A stretch of 64,000 nucleotides of DNA from contig NZ_VFOV01000001.1 in the NCBI RefSeq assembly GCF_006716315.1, positions 1,098,501-1,162,500 on the forward strand, read 5' to 3'. Shown here piece by piece: positions 1 through 8,543 of this stretch (the first letter of the stretch is position 1; every line of letters begins with the position of its first letter). The notes beneath the pieces are model-generated. The model saw nothing but the letters and a program-made list of their open reading frames with translations, was not told where the DNA came from and did no database searches. The DNA is from Nocardioides albertanoniae. GTDB taxonomy: Bacteria > Actinomycetota > Actinomycetes > Propionibacteriales > Nocardioidaceae. The position numbers were made by a program, and so were the translations under genes.

Positions 1-1245
1 GAAGATCACGACCGCGGCGATGGTGCCGAGGGCGATCCCAGTAAAGGTGAGGTCGCCGAAGGTGAGGGTGAGGTTGCCGATGCCGATGACGAGGGCGGCA
101 GCGGCGGTGAACTGGTTGACCGGGTCGGCGAAGTCGACGCGGTTGTCGAGCCAGATCCGGATGCCGATGAGGCCGATGAGGCCGTAGAGGGCGACGGTGA
201 TGCCGCCGAGGACGCCGGCGGGGATCGTGTTCAGCAGGGCACCGAACTTCGGTGACAGCGAGAGCAGGATCGCGACCACGCCGGCGACCCAGTAGGCGGC
301 GGTGGAGAAGACGCGGGTGGCGGTCATGACGCCGATGTTCTCGCCGTACGTCGTGGTCGCGGAGCCGCCGAAGCCGCCGGCGATGGTGGTGGCGAGGCCG
401 TCGGCGAAGAGCGCTCGGCCGGTCTCGCGGTTGATGGTGTCGTCGCCGGCGAGGTGGGCGACGCTGCGTACGTGGCCGACGTTCTCGGCGATGAGCACGA
501 GCACGACGGGCAGGAACATCGGCACGACCGACCAGGTCACATCCGGCGTGGAGAAGTCGGGCAGCCCGAACCAGGCCGCCTCCTTGAACGCCGAGGTGTC
601 GATCTGGCCGGCGATCAGCGCGGCGATGTAGCCGACGACGACACCGACCAGGATCGAGAGCCGGGCGATCAGCCCGCGGAAGGCCACGGCGACGACCAGC
701 ACCGTCGCCAGCGTGATCGCGGCGACCAGCACCGCGCCGTTGTCGGGCTTGGCCGGGTCGCCACCGACGACGTTGTTGGTCGCGGCCGAGGCGAGGTTGA
801 GACCGATCAGCGCGACGATCGCACCGGTCACCACCGGAGGCATCAGCACCTCGATCCACCGGGTGCCGGTGACCATCACGATCACCCCGACCAGCGCCAG
901 CAGCGCGCCGGTGACCATGATCCCGAAGAGCGCGGCGCCCATCCCGCCGCCGCCCATGGCGGCCCCGATCGGCGCGATGAACGCGAACGACGAGCCGAGA
1001 TAGGAAGGCAGCCGGTTGCGCGTGATGAGCAGGAAGAGCAGCGTGCCGGCGCCGGAGAAGAACAGCGTGGTGGTCGGCGGGAAGCCGGTCAGCAGCGGCA
1101 CCAGGAACGTCGCGCCGAACATCGCGACCACGTGCTGCCCGCCGAAGCCGATCGTGCGCGGCCAGCTCAGCCGTTCACCGGGATTGACGATCGCCCCGTC
1201 GCGTACGTTCTTGCCGTCTTCGTGCAGGTCCCAACCGAATCGCAT
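1..1245 (-). CDS. uraA: Uracil/xanthine permease, NCS2 family (3' end outside window)
   Basis: Integral membrane nucleobase transporter, probably a proton-coupled uracil importer. Reading leftwards from the ATG at 1245, 415 codons are visible and the frame is still open at base 1, so the C-terminus is missing. The N-terminus reads MRFGWDLHEDGKNV and is followed by a long run of hydrophobic helices. Diagnostic NCS2 pieces are GFGGQHVVAMFGATFLVP near residues 34-51, and the region around GLATTIAGGFGGSATTTYGEN, which corresponds to the conserved Q/E-NxG substrate segment of UraA/PyrP. It stands alone and is divergent from the oxidoreductase at 1348. Uracil specificity is inferred from the family; xanthine cannot be excluded. 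Confidence 0.9.
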   Translation of the reverse strand, partial: MRFGWDLHEDGKNVRDGAIVNPGERLSWPRTIGFGGQHVVAMFGATFLVPLLTGFPPTTTLFFSGAGTLLFLLITRNRLPSYLGSSFAFIAPIGAAMGGGGMGAALFGIMVTGALLALVGVIVMVTGTRWIEVLMPPVVTGAIVALIGLNLASAATNNVVGGDPAKPDNGAVLVAAITLATVLVVAVAFRGLIARLSILVGVVVGYIAALIAGQIDTSAFKEAAWFGLPDFSTPDVTWSVVPMFLPVVLVLIAENVGHVRSVAHLAGDDTINRETGRALFADGLATTIAGGFGGSATTTYGENIGVMTATRVFSTAAYWVAGVVAILLSLSPKFGALLNTIPAGVLGGITVALYGLIGLIGIRIWLDNRVDFADPVNQFTAAAALVIGIGNLTLTFGDLTFTGIALGTIAAVVIF

Positions 1246-1347
1246 CTCGCACCCTCTTCAGCTCTCGTACGGCGCGATCGCCGCTCGCCGAACGATAGGG
1301 CCGATTCCCGCGAGGACGGAAGTGGGACGCTCCGTAGGGTTGATGAC

Positions 1348-2127
1348 ATGACGATCCGCATCGGAGTCCAGATCCAGCCCCAGCACGCCGACTACGCCCA
1401 GATCCGCGACGCCGCGCGCCGCGCGGAGGAGATCGGCGTCGACGTGATCTTCAACTGGGACCACTTCTACCCGCTCTACGGCGAACCCGACGGCAAGCAC
1501 TTCGAGGCCTGGACCATGCTCGCCGCCTGGGCCGAGCAGACCACCAGCGTCGAGATCGGCTGCCTGGTGACCTGCAACTCCTACCGCAACCCCGAGCTGC
1601 TCGCCGACATGGCCCGCACCGTCGACCACATCTCTGACGGCCGGCTGGTCTTCGGCATCGGGTCGGGCTGGTTCGAGCGCGACTACACCGAGTACGGCTA
1701 CGACTTCGGCACCGCCGGCTCCCGCCTCGACGCCCTCGGCGAGGCGCTGCCGCGCATCGAGAAGCGCTGGAGCGAGCTCAACCCCGCACCGCTGGGCCGC
1801 GATGGTTCGGGCGACATCCCGGTGATGATCGGTGGCGGCGGGGAGAAGAAGACCCTGAAGTACGTCGCGAAGCACGCCGACATCTGGCACTCGTTCTCCG
1901 ACGTGGCCACCCTCGAGCGCAAGCGCGGCATCCTCGCCGAGCACTGCGCGGCCATCGGCCGCGACGTGACCGAGATCGAGGTCTCGACGGCGGCCGACAC
2001 CGTCGAGGCCGCCAAGCCGCTCCACGACGCCGGCGCCACGCTGTTCACCTACGGCGTCGACGGCCCCGACTACGACCTCGCGCCGCTGGAGAAGCTCGTC
2101 GCCTGGCGGGACTCGGTCGGCGCCTGA
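1348..2127 (+). CDS. LLM-class F420-dependent oxidoreductase
   Basis: Luciferase-like monooxygenase fold enzyme of 259 residues, cytosolic, expected to use coenzyme F420. The ATG at 1348 was chosen because it begins with MTIRIGVQIQPQHADY, the usual first strand of the family; the open frame further upstream is only the antisense of uraA. Family landmarks are VIFNWDHFYPLYG (residues about 31-43), LVTCNSYRNPELLADMARTVDHIS in mid-protein, LVFGIGSGWFERDYTEYG, and PVMIGGGGEKKTLKYVA towards the C-terminus. The total is shorter than full-length luciferases, as in the F420-binding subfamily. The substrate is unknown. Confidence 0.9.
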   Translation: MTIRIGVQIQPQHADYAQIRDAARRAEEIGVDVIFNWDHFYPLYGEPDGKHFEAWTMLAAWAEQTTSVEIGCLVTCNSYRNPELLADMARTVDHISDGRLVFGIGSGWFERDYTEYGYDFGTAGSRLDALGEALPRIEKRWSELNPAPLGRDGSGDIPVMIGGGGEKKTLKYVAKHADIWHSFSDVATLERKRGILAEHCAAIGRDVTEIEVSTAADTVEAAKPLHDAGATLFTYGVDGPDYDLAPLEKLVAWRDSVGA

Positions 2128-2147
2128 CCTCGTGCCTTCGCGGCTGT

Positions 2148-2241
2148 GTTGGTTTCGACACGGGCTCGCTGGCGCTCGCCCGGCTCAACCAACGGTGGTC
2201 GAGCCGCCGGAGCCGCCAGGCGAAGGCGTGTCGAGACCAAC
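2148..2241. repeat. Intergenic imperfect palindrome with 15-bp arms
   Basis: The gap between the oxidoreductase and the aminotransferase is filled by a near-symmetrical element. The outer arms, GTTGGTTTCGACACG at 2148-2162 and CGTGTCGAGACCAAC at 2227-2241, pair with one mismatch. Inner pieces GGCTCAACCA and GTGGTCGAGCC also pair imperfectly. It lies between two convergent genes. Dispersed elements of this composition are common between genes in related actinobacteria, so it may be a REP/MITE-like repeat. It could also act as a bidirectional terminator. Confidence 0.55.
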
Positions 2242-2245
2242 ACGG

Positions 2246-3139
2246 TCACCCGACGACAACCGTCCCCGACGTCACCAGCAGATCCGCGTACGCCTTGGCG
2301 AGCTGCTGCGTGACCGGCCCACGCTCGATCGGCCGACCGTCGAGCGAGACCACCGGGGTCAGCCCGCCCATGGTGCCGGTCACGAAGGCCTCGTCGGCGG
2401 TGTGGGCGTCGGTGAGCGAGAAGTCGCCGACCGCGACCGGCTGCCCCAGCTGGGCAGCCAGCTCCAGGACGGTGGCGCGGGTGATGCCCTCGGGGCACGC
2501 CCGCGTGGTCGAGGTGCGCAGCACCCCGTCGCGTACGTGGAAGAAGTGGGTCGCGTTGGTCTCGGCGACGAAGCCGAGGTCGTCGAGCATCAGCGCGTCG
2601 TCGGCGCCGGCGTTGTTGGCCTCGACCTTCGCCAGGATCGAGGGGATCAGGTTGTTGTGGTGGATCTTCGGGTCGAGCATGTCGGCACGCGGGCGCCGCT
2701 GGGCGGCGGTGACCAGCGAGATGCCCGCGTCGTCGTAGACCGGCGACTTGAACTCGGCCAGCACGATCAGCGTCGGCCCCGACTGGTTGAGCCGCGGATC
2801 CATGCCGGAGGTCACCTTCACCCCGCGGGAGAGCGTGAGCCGGATGTGGACGTCGTCGTGCATCCCGTTCGCCGCCAGGCACTCCCGGATCGCCGAGATC
2901 ATGAACGCGTGCGACGGGATGTCGGTGAACGCGAGAGCCCGGGCCGATCGGCGCAGCCTCAGCAGATGCTCGGAGAGCTTGAAGATGCGCCCCTGGGTGA
3001 GCCGCAGCCCCTCCCAGACGCCGTCGCCGCCCTGGGCGAGCGAGTCGAACGGCGAGATCCGCGCCTCGAGCCGGTGGGTGAGGTCGCCGTTGATCCAGAC
3101 CTGGAGGTCGTCGTTGCGGGCGTCGTAGGTCTGGAGCAT
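2246..3139 (-). CDS. Class IV aminotransferase (branched-chain/ADC-lyase type)
   Basis: PLP-dependent fold-type IV enzyme of 297 residues; the family includes branched-chain amino-acid aminotransferases, D-amino-acid aminotransferases and aminodeoxychorismate lyase. Visible landmarks are VWEGLRLTQGRIFKLSEHL near residues 40-58, the Lys-containing segment DPKIHHNNLIPSILAK around residue 160 (catalytic Lys candidate), EANNAGADDALMLD, the VAETNATHFF glutamate segment, and TMGGLTPVVSLDGRPI near the C-terminus. Its start ATG shares one base with the stop codon of the sulfotransferase-like gene upstream (TGATG), so the two are translationally coupled. The exact substrate cannot be told from sequence. 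Confidence 0.85.
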   Translation of the reverse strand: MLQTYDARNDDLQVWINGDLTHRLEARISPFDSLAQGGDGVWEGLRLTQGRIFKLSEHLLRLRRSARALAFTDIPSHAFMISAIRECLAANGMHDDVHIRLTLSRGVKVTSGMDPRLNQSGPTLIVLAEFKSPVYDDAGISLVTAAQRRPRADMLDPKIHHNNLIPSILAKVEANNAGADDALMLDDLGFVAETNATHFFHVRDGVLRTSTTRACPEGITRATVLELAAQLGQPVAVGDFSLTDAHTADEAFVTGTMGGLTPVVSLDGRPIERGPVTQQLAKAYADLLVTSGTVVVG

Positions 3140-3891
3140 CAGTCACCATTCTCGACTCGAGGAGCCATGACATAGGGGGCGAGGCGATCGTAGTAGGGCA
3201 GGCATCGCTCCAGCAGCGGCTCCAGCCGTGCGGGCAACGGGTCGGCGGCGCCGGGGGAGGAGACCGCGAAGCCGGTCGACGCCCATACGCCCGAATACCA
3301 GTGCGACGCCCAGACGCCGTCGGAGTCACGACGGCCGACCGGCCATGTCAGCATCGCCTCGTCGAACCCGATCCCCAGCGCGGCGCACAGCGCTCTGAGC
3401 GACTCGCGAGGGGCTTCCAGGATCGAGGCGGCGTCGATCACCGGCCCACCGAACTCCTCGAAGAGCGCCACCTGCTGGGGGAGACCGAGATCCTCCAGCG
3501 TCGGCTCCTCGCGCACCTTGGCATACGACGTCAGCACCCGCAGCGGGTCACGCACCAGGAACGCGTGCGAGAGTCCCGAGAAGGCCTTCCAGTCCATCGA
3601 GGGGAGCATGTGGTGGGTCATGTGCTTCTGATACTGGATCGCTGAGTCGACCGGAGCGGTGGTGATCTCGCGGGCCACCACCCGCCAGTCCGTCGGCTGG
3701 GAGGCGATCACCTCGGCGCTTCCGGGGTGATCGATGCCGGTGGCCGAGAGGTAGGCGGCGTACAGCGGCTCGTCGAGGACGGTGCAGTCGGGCCGGTTCT
3801 CGAACGAACGCATCAAGGCCGTCGACAGGTTGCGAGGCCCGGACCACATCGCGATGCGCTCGGTCACCATCGGCTCAGTCACATCGCTCAA
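3139..3891 (-). CDS. Sulfotransferase-family protein
   Basis: Cytosolic P-loop protein of 250 residues. The PAPS-type 5' loop appears as RIAMWSGPRNLSTALMRSFE near residues 12-31, followed by the DEPLYAAYL segment and a later HAFLVRDPLRVLTSYAK segment equivalent to the 3'-phosphate loop of sulfotransferases. It is first in a two-gene unit with the class IV aminotransferase, overlapping it by one base. The pairing suggests a shared amino-acid-linked substrate, but neither product is known. It could act as a nucleotide-binding enzyme other than a true sulfotransferase. Confidence 0.8.
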   Translation of the reverse strand: MSDVTEPMVTERIAMWSGPRNLSTALMRSFENRPDCTVLDEPLYAAYLSATGIDHPGSAEVIASQPTDWRVVAREITTAPVDSAIQYQKHMTHHMLPSMDWKAFSGLSHAFLVRDPLRVLTSYAKVREEPTLEDLGLPQQVALFEEFGGPVIDAASILEAPRESLRALCAALGIGFDEAMLTWPVGRRDSDGVWASHWYSGVWASTGFAVSSPGAADPLPARLEPLLERCLPYYDRLAPYVMAPRVENGD

Positions 3892-3956
3892 CGTAGCGAT
3901 CGCCGGATGAAGTTGCAGAGTTAACTACCCCAGATGACCCGAGTGGCGGTTTCGCA

Positions 3957-3972
3957 TAGCCCGTTCGGGCTA
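3957..3972. promoter_or_regulatory. 7-bp hairpin in divergent intergenic region
   Basis: TAGCCCG and CGGGCTA pair perfectly around a two-base TT loop, in the 138-bp gap between the divergent sulfotransferase and acyltransferase genes. No U-tract follows, so it is more likely an operator or a 5'-UTR hairpin than a terminator. No known binding protein is recognised. Confidence 0.35.
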
Positions 3973-4029
3973 GGTACGCTGTAATTTCGCCCAACGCTCA
4001 TCTCAAGGTCCCCCAACCCCAGGATCGCT

Positions 4030-5217
4030 GTGTCTGCACCCAAGACCCATCACGAGACGTCGCTCGGCCGGATGGCCGTCCTCGACGCCGTACGCCTCTT
4101 CGCAGCCCTCGCGGTGGTGCTCTACCACTTCACTGCCCGGGCCCATGACCCCTGGCGTGAGGGCACCGTCTCCTCCGAGATCTTCCCGCACCTGTCGAAC
4201 GTGACGGTCTTCGGGCAGTTCGGCGTCGACCTCTTCTTCATCATCTCCGGGTTCGTGATCCTGATGTCGGCCTGGGGGCGCGACGTCGCCTCGTTCACCA
4301 CCTCGCGGATCACCCGTCTCTTCCCGGGCTACTGGGCCGCGGTGCTGCTGACCGCGGGTCTGCTGCTGTTCGTGTGGAGCCCCAACGACAAGCACGTGGC
4401 CCTCACCGACGTCGGCGTCAACCTGACGATGATGCAGACGGCCTTCGACGTGCCGATGGTCGACGGCGTCTACTGGACGCTCTGGTTCGAGCTGCGGTTC
4501 TACGTGCTGATCGGCATCTTGATGGTCTTCGGTCTGACGGGTGCGCGCGTGCTCGCCTTCGCCGCCATCTGGCCGACCGCCGCGGTGCTCGCCGACGCTG
4601 CCGGCGCGGGGCTCCTCAGCAACATCCTGATCGCCGAGTACGCCCCGATGTTCGCCGGCGGCATGGCCCTCTACATGGTGGCTCGCGACAAACGGAACCT
4701 GCTCGCCTGGCTGGTGTTGCTGCAGAACGTCGCCCTCGGCGCGGGCTGGGCGTCGCTCAACACCCGTGACCGGCTGATGGAGTGGACCAACTTCGACCCG
4801 CCGGTGGCCTGGTGTGTGCTGGCCAGCCTGGCGTGCTTCGTGCTGGTCGCCGTGGTCACCCTGACCCCGGTCTCACGGATCACGGGCCGCTGGTTCACCA
4901 CGGCGGGCCTGCTGACCTACCCGCTCTACCTGATCCACCAGTACTGGGGATTCGCCATCATCCGGGCGCTCACCGGCGACCTGCCCCGCTACGCCGTCCT
5001 GGCCATCGCCGTCGGCGCCTCGCTCGTGCTGGCCTGGCTGATCCACCGCCTGGTCGAGCGGCCGCTGGCCCCGCTGCTCAAGCGCGGACTGAAGAGCGCT
5101 TTCGCGTCGTTGGCCCACCAGGACGGCCGCCCCCGGGTCTCCCGCTCCCAGACGCCCGCACGTACGCGCGTTGAGGCGCCCGTGCGTGAGCGCGAGATGG
5201 AGTCGGTCAACCGCTGA
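4030..5217 (+). CDS. Acyltransferase family 3 membrane protein (OafA/YrhL-like)
   Basis: Polytopic membrane acyltransferase of 395 residues that would move acyl groups (often acetyl) onto extracytoplasmic glycans or other envelope molecules. The GTG start at 4030 gives the usual short cytoplasmic leader, then RMAVLDAVRLFAALAVVLYHF with the family's essential His in the first helix. The conserved GQFGVDLFFIISGFVILMS segment follows, then FTTSRITRLFPGYWAAV and about ten hydrophobic helices. A basic cytoplasmic tail of about 40 residues ends the protein. Adjacent genes do not reveal the acceptor. Confidence 0.87.
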   Translation: MSAPKTHHETSLGRMAVLDAVRLFAALAVVLYHFTARAHDPWREGTVSSEIFPHLSNVTVFGQFGVDLFFIISGFVILMSAWGRDVASFTTSRITRLFPGYWAAVLLTAGLLLFVWSPNDKHVALTDVGVNLTMMQTAFDVPMVDGVYWTLWFELRFYVLIGILMVFGLTGARVLAFAAIWPTAAVLADAAGAGLLSNILIAEYAPMFAGGMALYMVARDKRNLLAWLVLLQNVALGAGWASLNTRDRLMEWTNFDPPVAWCVLASLACFVLVAVVTLTPVSRITGRWFTTAGLLTYPLYLIHQYWGFAIIRALTGDLPRYAVLAIAVGASLVLAWLIHRLVERPLAPLLKRGLKSAFASLAHQDGRPRVSRSQTPARTRVEAPVREREMESVNR

Positions 5218-5237
5218 GCCCGGTGCGGGCTCAGCGG
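5211..5237. terminator. Bidirectional hairpin terminator
   Basis: A perfect 12-bp stem (CCGCTGAGCCCG with CGGGCTCAGCGG) closes a GTG loop and includes the acyltransferase stop codon. It sits in the 39-bp gap between the convergent acyltransferase and msrB genes and can serve both. There is no strong U-tract, which is usual for high-GC actinobacteria. Confidence 0.7.
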
Positions 5238-5256
5238 TGCGGCCCAGTGGTGCGGG

Positions 5257-5661
5257 TCAGGCCTCGTCGCTCGGCGCGAGGCTGATCGAGATCGAGTTGA
5301 TGCAGAACCGGTCACCGGTCGGGGTGCCGTAGCCGTCGGGGAAGACGTGGCCGAGGTGGGAGCCGCAGTTGGCGCAGCGCACCTCGACCCGGTCCATCCC
5401 GTGCGACTTGTCCTCGATGTATTCGATCGTGTCTGAGATCGGCTGGTAGAACGACGGCCAGCCGCAGCCCGAGTGGAACTTGGTGTCCGACTCGAACAGC
5501 TTGGCCTGGCAGGCCTTGCACGAGTAGACGCCCTTGGTCTCGGTGTCGGTGTATTCACCCGTGAACGCCCGCTCGGTGCCGGCCTCGCGCAGCACCGCGT
5601 ACTCCTCCGGCGACAGCTCGGCACGCCACTGCTCGTCGGACTTCTCCACGTTGTAACCCAT
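5257..5661 (-). CDS. msrB: Peptide-methionine (R)-S-oxide reductase MsrB
   Basis: Reduces methionine-R-sulfoxide in proteins; cytosolic, 134 residues. The start MGYNVEKSDEQW at 5661 is preferred over the ATG 25 codons upstream, because that extension is not family-like and runs into the divergent promoter. Zinc ligands are C48/C51 (SCKAC) and C96/C99 (CANC). The catalytic Cys is C120 in GDRFCINSISISL, preceded by the HSGCGWPSFY and GHVFPDG motifs. All key residues are present. It is divergent from the cysteine dioxygenase gene, so two sulfur-metabolism genes share one intergenic region. Confidence 0.95.
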   Translation of the reverse strand: MGYNVEKSDEQWRAELSPEEYAVLREAGTERAFTGEYTDTETKGVYSCKACQAKLFESDTKFHSGCGWPSFYQPISDTIEYIEDKSHGMDRVEVRCANCGSHLGHVFPDGYGTPTGDRFCINSISISLAPSDEA

Positions 5662-5714
5662 GGTTGAAATGGTACGTCTGGGGTGGGAGCCGGATTCCAG
5701 CGGCTGGATACCCG

Positions 5715-5742
5715 TTGCGAATGTCGAGTGATTCACTATACT
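5715..5742 (+). promoter_or_regulatory. Sigma70-type promoter for cysteine dioxygenase gene
   Basis: TTGCGA at 5715-5720 and TATACT at 5737-5742 are separated by 16 bp. They are followed about 20 bp downstream by a GGAGGAGG ribosome-binding site and the ATG at 5775. It matches the housekeeping consensus well for an actinobacterium. Confidence 0.6.
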
Positions 5743-5774
5743 TTAATTCCGCGCTGCTTCTGGAGGAGGCCATC

Positions 5775-6215
5775 ATGACCACGCTCGCCGCACAGCCCCT
5801 GCTGGACGCCATCCGCACCTATGCCGACGACGAGCTTCTCGCGCAGACCCAGGTGCCCGAGAGCGGACGGGACTTCCACCTCGTGCACCGCGACGACGAG
5901 GTCGAGGTCTGGTTGATCGCCTGGGCGCCCGGCACCAGCACCGGCTTCCACGACCACGGCTCCGCGGCTGCCGCTTTCACCGTGCTCGAGGGCAGCCTGA
6001 TCGAGCACAACTGGTTCGGCGGACTCCAGATCGCCGACATCGGCCCCGGTGACGCTCGGGTGCACGCGCCCGGCCATGTCCACGACGTACGCAACGTCGG
6101 TTCGCTGCCGGCGATCAGCCTGCACGCCTACACGCCGCACCTGGACGCGATGCACAGCTATCGCTTCCTCGGTGACCGGATCAGCCTGATCGGTGCCGAG
6201 CCCGGGCGGTCCTGA
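5775..6215 (+). CDS. Cysteine dioxygenase family cupin
   Basis: Fe(II)-dependent thiol dioxygenase, 146 residues, expected to oxidise cysteine to cysteine sulfinate in the cytosol. The ATG at 5775 is preceded by a strong GGAGGAGG. The cupin iron ligands are seen as GFHDHGSAAAAF (H59 and H61) and APGHVHDVRNV (H101 or H103), with the characteristic VLEGSLIEH strand between them. The length is shorter than mammalian enzymes, as for bacterial forms. It could act on 3-mercaptopropionate instead of cysteine; the sequence alone does not settle this. It is convergent with the acetyltransferase gene 7 bp away. Confidence 0.87.
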   Translation: MTTLAAQPLLDAIRTYADDELLAQTQVPESGRDFHLVHRDDEVEVWLIAWAPGTSTGFHDHGSAAAAFTVLEGSLIEHNWFGGLQIADIGPGDARVHAPGHVHDVRNVGSLPAISLHAYTPHLDAMHSYRFLGDRISLIGAEPGRS

Positions 6216-6222
6216 GCGCCGC

Positions 6223-7518
6223 TCAGAACCCGGTGATGCAGTAGGGCAGTGGCCCGCCGTCGGCCATCGCGGCCCAGGTCTCGATCGCCTCGGTCGAGCC
6301 GGTGACACGGCCCGCGGCCGCCAGGGTGCGCACGTCCACGCCGCCGAGGTAGAGCGCGCCGAGGGTGTCTGCGCTCAGCGTCACGCTCGGGCGTGCGTCC
6401 GTCGCGGTGACCTCGGCGCGGCCGTCGCGGACCACGACCTGCCAGGCGCCGGAGGCGTGCCCGAGCTGGTCGTCGACGCCGAGCACGATCTCGCCGTCGG
6501 CGTGCCACGGCCGTGCCTGCAGCGCCGCGACCGGATCGAGCACGCGCATCCACAAGAAGTCGTCGAGCTCCTCGCTCTTGACGACGAACGGCTCGGCGAG
6601 CGCCCACGAGAGCGGGTCGCGCAGCGGTGCCTTGCGCCAGCTGACCCGCTCGACGAGGTCGATGTCGGCGAGGAACCGCCACAGGCGGAGGTAGGCGGCC
6701 GGGGTCAGGGCGACCAGGTCGACGACGGTGGCCATCCGCAGGCCGGCGTCGTTGCGCTCGTCGGCGGTCTTGAAGACCACGTAACCATCGGGGGTGCCGG
6801 ACGCGTCCAGGTGCAGCGCCACCCGCTGCTTGGACTCGTCCTTGGAGTCGCCGCCGAAGTCGTAGGCGCTGGAGAGCCAGGTCTCGTAGTAGTGCGGGCG
6901 GGTGACCGAGCCGCGGGTGGTCTCCTGGAACGTGGCGTAGACGGAGGCGATCGTCTTCCACGCGTCGGCCGGCTCGAGGAGGGTGACCGAGCCGTCGTCG
7001 GTGATCGCGTCGTCGCGGAACCTGAACTTCGAGGTCACCTCGACCTCCACCTGACGCACGTGCGTGGCCATGCCGAACCCGAAGCGCCCGTAGATCGACC
7101 CCTCCGACACGGTCAGGGCAGCCAGCGGCAGCCCCTCGGCGACGGCGTCGGCCAGTGCGACCGTCATCAGCTTGCGCAGCAGCCCCTGCCGACGGTGGGT
7201 CGGGGCGACGGTGACGTCGCTGATCAGGCGCGTCGGCAGGCTGGTGCCGCCACCCACGTTGACCGGCGCCGTCCACGAGGAGAACGTGGCGACCGGCATG
7301 GTCGCCGAGGCGAACTCGGTGGCCTCCGACCAGGCGCCGAGCAGGGTCAGCGAGTCGTTCTGGGTGTGTGCCCGCCAGGCCGCGAACCCGTCGTCGTTGC
7401 CGCGGGTCTGGTGGAAACCGCGCCGGGTCGCCTCGTACCACCCCTTCAGCAACGCCTCGTCACCCTCGGACGGGTCGAGACTGCGGAAGACGAGGCCGGG
7501 GTGTTCGAGGCGTGACAT
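6223..7518 (-). CDS. eis: GNAT N-acetyltransferase, Eis family
   Basis: Acetyl-CoA-dependent acetyltransferase of 431 residues, the size of the Eis three-domain fold (two GNAT regions plus a sterol-carrier-like C-terminal domain). Landmarks are SDVTVAPTHRRQGLLRKLMT (acetyl-CoA P-loop, residues about 93-112), LPLAALTVSEGSIYGRFGFGMAT, and a C-terminal segment with RVTGSTEAIETWAAMADG that ends PYCITGF. The free C-terminal carboxylate of Phe is used for catalysis in this family. Eis acetylates amines, including aminoglycosides, in mycobacteria; the role here is inferred. It begins at ATG 7518, followed by MSRLEHPGLVFRSLDPSE. Confidence 0.88.
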   Translation of the reverse strand: MSRLEHPGLVFRSLDPSEGDEALLKGWYEATRRGFHQTRGNDDGFAAWRAHTQNDSLTLLGAWSEATEFASATMPVATFSSWTAPVNVGGGTSLPTRLISDVTVAPTHRRQGLLRKLMTVALADAVAEGLPLAALTVSEGSIYGRFGFGMATHVRQVEVEVTSKFRFRDDAITDDGSVTLLEPADAWKTIASVYATFQETTRGSVTRPHYYETWLSSAYDFGGDSKDESKQRVALHLDASGTPDGYVVFKTADERNDAGLRMATVVDLVALTPAAYLRLWRFLADIDLVERVSWRKAPLRDPLSWALAEPFVVKSEELDDFLWMRVLDPVAALQARPWHADGEIVLGVDDQLGHASGAWQVVVRDGRAEVTATDARPSVTLSADTLGALYLGGVDVRTLAAAGRVTGSTEAIETWAAMADGGPLPYCITGF

Positions 7519-7560
7519 GAGTCGAACGTACGCCGCCGCCGTCTGCGCCCGCGACAGGTT

Positions 7561-8481
7561 TTATGCCTCCGCCTCGGCTGGCGTCGCGGTCGTCGGCACG
7601 GTGGTCGAGACGTGTCGACGCCGACGCACCAGCAGCCAGATCGGCACCGCGACCAGGGCGATGACCGGGATCCACGGCAGCAGCGCTCCCGCAGCGGTCG
7701 CGACCCCGATCCCGAGCGCGCCGAGCGCACCCCATCCGGCGCTGAGCCCGGGGAGGAAGCCCGCGTCGTCTCCGTCGCCGGAGCCGGTGCCGGCGCGCGA
7801 GATGGTGATCGTGATCGTCGACAGCGAGGTCTGGTCGGCCAGATGTGCCTGCTGGGCGAGCAGCGAGTTGAGCTCCGCCTCACGGCTGGCGAGCTCGGAC
7901 TCGATCGAGATCACATCGCTGATCTGCTCGGCACGGGCGAGCAGTGTACGGATCCGCTCGATGCTCGCTCGGGCGTTCTTCACGCGCACGTCGGTGTCGA
8001 CCACCTCGGTGGTCACGTCGGTCGCGGTGGTGCTGGAGTCGACCAGGGTGCCGAGCTTCTCGAGCTCGGCCATCGCCTTCGCGAAGGAGGTCGACGGGAT
8101 CCGCAGGACCATCCGGGTGTGCCCGGGCCTGCCGTCGTCGTCGGTGCCGGTCTCCTGCTCGGCGACCTGGCCGGAGTGCTTGTCGGTGACGTGCTGGACC
8201 TGCGTACGTGCCTTGGCCACGTCCTTCGTCTCGGTGGCGATGGTGCCGGTGGAGATGATCGCCTGCTCGGCGACCGCCGGAGCCTGCTTGGCGTCGTGGT
8301 CGGGGGCGGACGCCGCCTTGCCGGCGCCGCCCCCGGTCTCCGCCAACGAGGTCGTGGCCGAGCCGCTGTCGGCCGACTTCTCCGAGCCCGCCGACCCGCC
8401 GCAGCCGGTGAGCACGAGCATGGTGGTGAGGGTGATCGCAAGGGCCATACCCGAGCTAGGCCGGACCTTTGTCGATGTCAT
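7561..8481 (-). CDS. DUF4349 lipoprotein with C-terminal membrane anchor
   Basis: Exported lipoprotein of 306 residues. The N-terminal signal ends in a lipobox LTGC near residue 27, followed by a low-complexity Ser/Gly/Ala linker. The DUF4349 core starts about residue 70 (AIISTGTIATETKDVAKAR). A helical coiled-coil region follows (RVKNARASIERIRTLLARAEQ... ELASREAELNSLLAQQAHL). The C-terminus has two hydrophobic segments and ends in a basic stretch RRRRHVSTT. The family has no established biochemical role; it is thought to be envelope-associated. It lies 42 bp upstream of eis on the same strand and may be cotranscribed. Confidence 0.85.
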   Translation of the reverse strand: MTSTKVRPSSGMALAITLTTMLVLTGCGGSAGSEKSADSGSATTSLAETGGGAGKAASAPDHDAKQAPAVAEQAIISTGTIATETKDVAKARTQVQHVTDKHSGQVAEQETGTDDDGRPGHTRMVLRIPSTSFAKAMAELEKLGTLVDSSTTATDVTTEVVDTDVRVKNARASIERIRTLLARAEQISDVISIESELASREAELNSLLAQQAHLADQTSLSTITITISRAGTGSGDGDDAGFLPGLSAGWGALGALGIGVATAAGALLPWIPVIALVAVPIWLLVRRRRHVSTTVPTTATPAEAEA

Positions 8482-8543
8482 GCCTGGGATACGCCCGGGG
8501 GCACCGTTTCGATGCAGCCGGTTGTGGTGCGGTCGGGGCCTGG

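Noticed and set aside
454..1347. Long + strand frame upstream of the F420 oxidoreductase
   Set aside because: Antisense to uraA, composition Arg/Asp/His-rich as expected for a shadow frame; the oxidoreductase starts at 1348.
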